Assembly (NCBI GenBank): GCA_021793945.1
Contig: JAJYRT010000101.1
Location: forward strand, 1-6,542
DNA: 6,542 bases
Direction: 5' to 3'
DNA from: Thermoplasmata archaeon
GTDB taxonomy: Archaea; Thermoplasmatota; Thermoplasmata; Thermoplasmatales; Thermoplasmataceae
Shown: piece after piece, positions 5,643 to 6,542 of the stretch
Layout: each line of letters opens with the position of its first letter
Numbering within the stretch: the stretch's first letter is position 1
Position numbers and translations under genes: made by a program
The notes under the pieces: generated by a model
Databases searched by the model: none
What the model saw: only the letters and a program-made list of their open reading frames with translations
What the model was told of the DNA's origin: nothing

Positions 5643-5724
5643 CTGTTTGGCAAGAGTAAAAACAAGATGGTGAAACTTGGGATTCGTAGCTTATCTTGAA
5701 GAGGCTATTATCCATCCCCTACTT

Positions 5725-6542
5725 TCAAGGCTTCGGCACTCGTTGCTGCAAACCGTCTGCTTCGCTCTCCTTTTGATTAATAGGATCTTTCATTGTTTCT
5801 TGATATACAGTTGTCTGCCTGCTACTTGAGACATAACCAACAATTTCCTGGAGTTTAGCGTCGTCAAAGTATCTCGTGTCAGGGCTCTTCTTGATCTTTG
5901 AGAGGACTGCCATGACCTCACTATCTGTCAGGTTAATGCCCAGGCTCGTCAATTTTGATTGCAAAGCGTGTTTTCCGGTGTATTTGTCAATAGTATAGCT
6001 CCTTGTCACGCTCAATGAACGCGGATCCATGAATTCATATGTGGCAGGGTTTCCGAGGATTCCAGAAACGTGCACACCTGATTTGTGAACAAAAGCGTAT
6101 TTACCGGTAATTGGAAAATTAGGAGGCATGCGAATTCCGCTATAGACTTCAACCAATCGAGACAGTTCCCCGAGTTTGTCCAGTTTAGCCGCCTCTATTC
6201 CGAAGTGAAACTTCATTGCAACTGCTATGATCTGAGTTGGTGTGATTCCCACCCTTTCTCCAAGACCGTTGATCGTTGAGTGAACTATCGTGGCACCTCC
6301 ATCTATAGCTGAAAGGGAGTTTGCGACAGCGTTTCCCATGTCGTTATGGGCATGTATATCCAGTTCGATACCTGGCACATCTCTTCTTATGTTCAGGAAG
6401 AGGTCCCTTGTCCTTAGGGGGTTCATTATTCCTACGGTGTCTGCAATGCCGATACGGTCTGCGCCCGCATCTCTTGCAGTTTTTATAACTTCTATCAGAT
6501 AATTATAATCTGTTCTTGAAGCATCTTCCGGAGTGAACCTTA
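5725..6542 (-). CDS. Homocitrate synthase (alpha-isopropylmalate synthase family), 3' part
   Basis: Homocitrate synthase condenses 2-oxoglutarate with acetyl-CoA, the first and usually lysine-inhibited step of the alpha-aminoadipate lysine route. The gene runs off the right edge; the frame stays open up to the boundary, giving 271 complete codons that begin RFTPEDASRTDYNYLIEV. Visible are DAGADRIGIADTVGIMNP, the metal-binding HAHND motif (about 6354-6340), NGLGERVGITP (about 6270-6238) and FVHKSGVHVSGILGNPATYE (from about 6093). The GER-x-GITP form, in place of the GERAGN of isopropylmalate synthases, the lysine-type HKSGVH segment and the lack of a LeuA regulatory domain favour homocitrate synthase. 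AksA-type homologues or citramalate synthase are less likely. The last 30 or so residues form a polar tail (QETMKDPINQKESEADGLQQ) with no match I recognise. It converges on the HTH-ACT gene. Confidence 0.88.
   Translation of the reverse strand, partial: RFTPEDASRTDYNYLIEVIKTARDAGADRIGIADTVGIMNPLRTRDLFLNIRRDVPGIELDIHAHNDMGNAVANSLSAIDGGATIVHSTINGLGERVGITPTQIIAVAMKFHFGIEAAKLDKLGELSRLVEVYSGIRMPPNFPITGKYAFVHKSGVHVSGILGNPATYEFMDPRSLSVTRSYTIDKYTGKHALQSKLTSLGINLTDSEVMAVLSKIKKSPDTRYFDDAKLQEIVGYVSSSRQTTVYQETMKDPINQKESEADGLQQRVPKP

Noticed and set aside
5612..5659. A 15-codon reading frame (ATG at 5612 to TAA) preceded by an A/T-rich stretch, possible leader peptide
   Set aside because: No ribosome-binding site, no run of regulatory codons (such as Arg or Lys repeats), and no gene downstream on the same strand for it to regulate.
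1..6542. CRISPR array, insertion sequence or attachment site
   Set aside because: No regularly spaced repeats, no transposase or integrase motifs, and no tRNA-end duplications were seen; the window reads as ordinary biosynthetic chromosome apart from the regulatory regions noted.

Overview
The window is most likely a stretch of an archaeal chromosome, and a Thermoplasmata-type (Thermoplasmatales-like) archaeon is my best guess. The reasons are AT-rich intergenic DNA, AGA/AGG/ATA-rich codon use, genes without Shine-Dalgarno sites that have TATA-like boxes about 25 bases before the start codon (leaderless promoters), a homocitrate synthase (alpha-aminoadipate lysine route), and an HTH-ACT protein of a type I associate with archaea. 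The phylum is inference; no rRNA is present.

Layout, left to right. (1) 1-798, minus: 5' part of carA (carbamoyl-phosphate synthase glutaminase subunit), with a TTG start and a clear Shine-Dalgarno; it runs off the left edge. (2) 799-1117: a 319-base divergent intergenic region with no gene but unusually rich in dyad symmetry: a 15-bp stem, a second stem that overlaps and competes with it, a perfect 17-bp palindrome beside a TATA-like box, and a small hairpin. (3) 1118-2161, plus: a saccharopine dehydrogenase/lysine 6-dehydrogenase-family NAD(P) oxidoreductase. (4) 2241-3602 and 3607-4824, minus: argH and argG as a tight two-gene operon transcribed argG to argH. (5) 4825-4939: a very AT-rich divergent promoter region with back-to-back TATA boxes and a central repeat/dyad. 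(6) 4940-5536, plus: a 198-residue protein with an N-terminal helix-turn-helix-like region and two ACT-like regions, a probable amino-acid-sensing regulator. (7) 5537-5724: convergent spacer with terminator-like hairpins. (8) 5725-6542, minus: 3' part of a homocitrate synthase gene, cut by the right edge.

How the genes fit together: CarA supplies carbamoyl phosphate for citrulline (and pyrimidines), ArgG joins citrulline and aspartate, and ArgH releases arginine and fumarate. Homocitrate synthase opens the alpha-aminoadipate route to lysine, and the dehydrogenase at 1118 belongs to a family acting on lysine, saccharopine or related amino acids. The window is therefore an arginine/lysine metabolism neighbourhood. 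The most interesting candidate is the uncharacterised HTH-ACT protein, encoded divergently from argGH and beside homocitrate synthase, a position suited to an arginine- or lysine-responsive regulator. The second is the set of competing hairpins ahead of carA.
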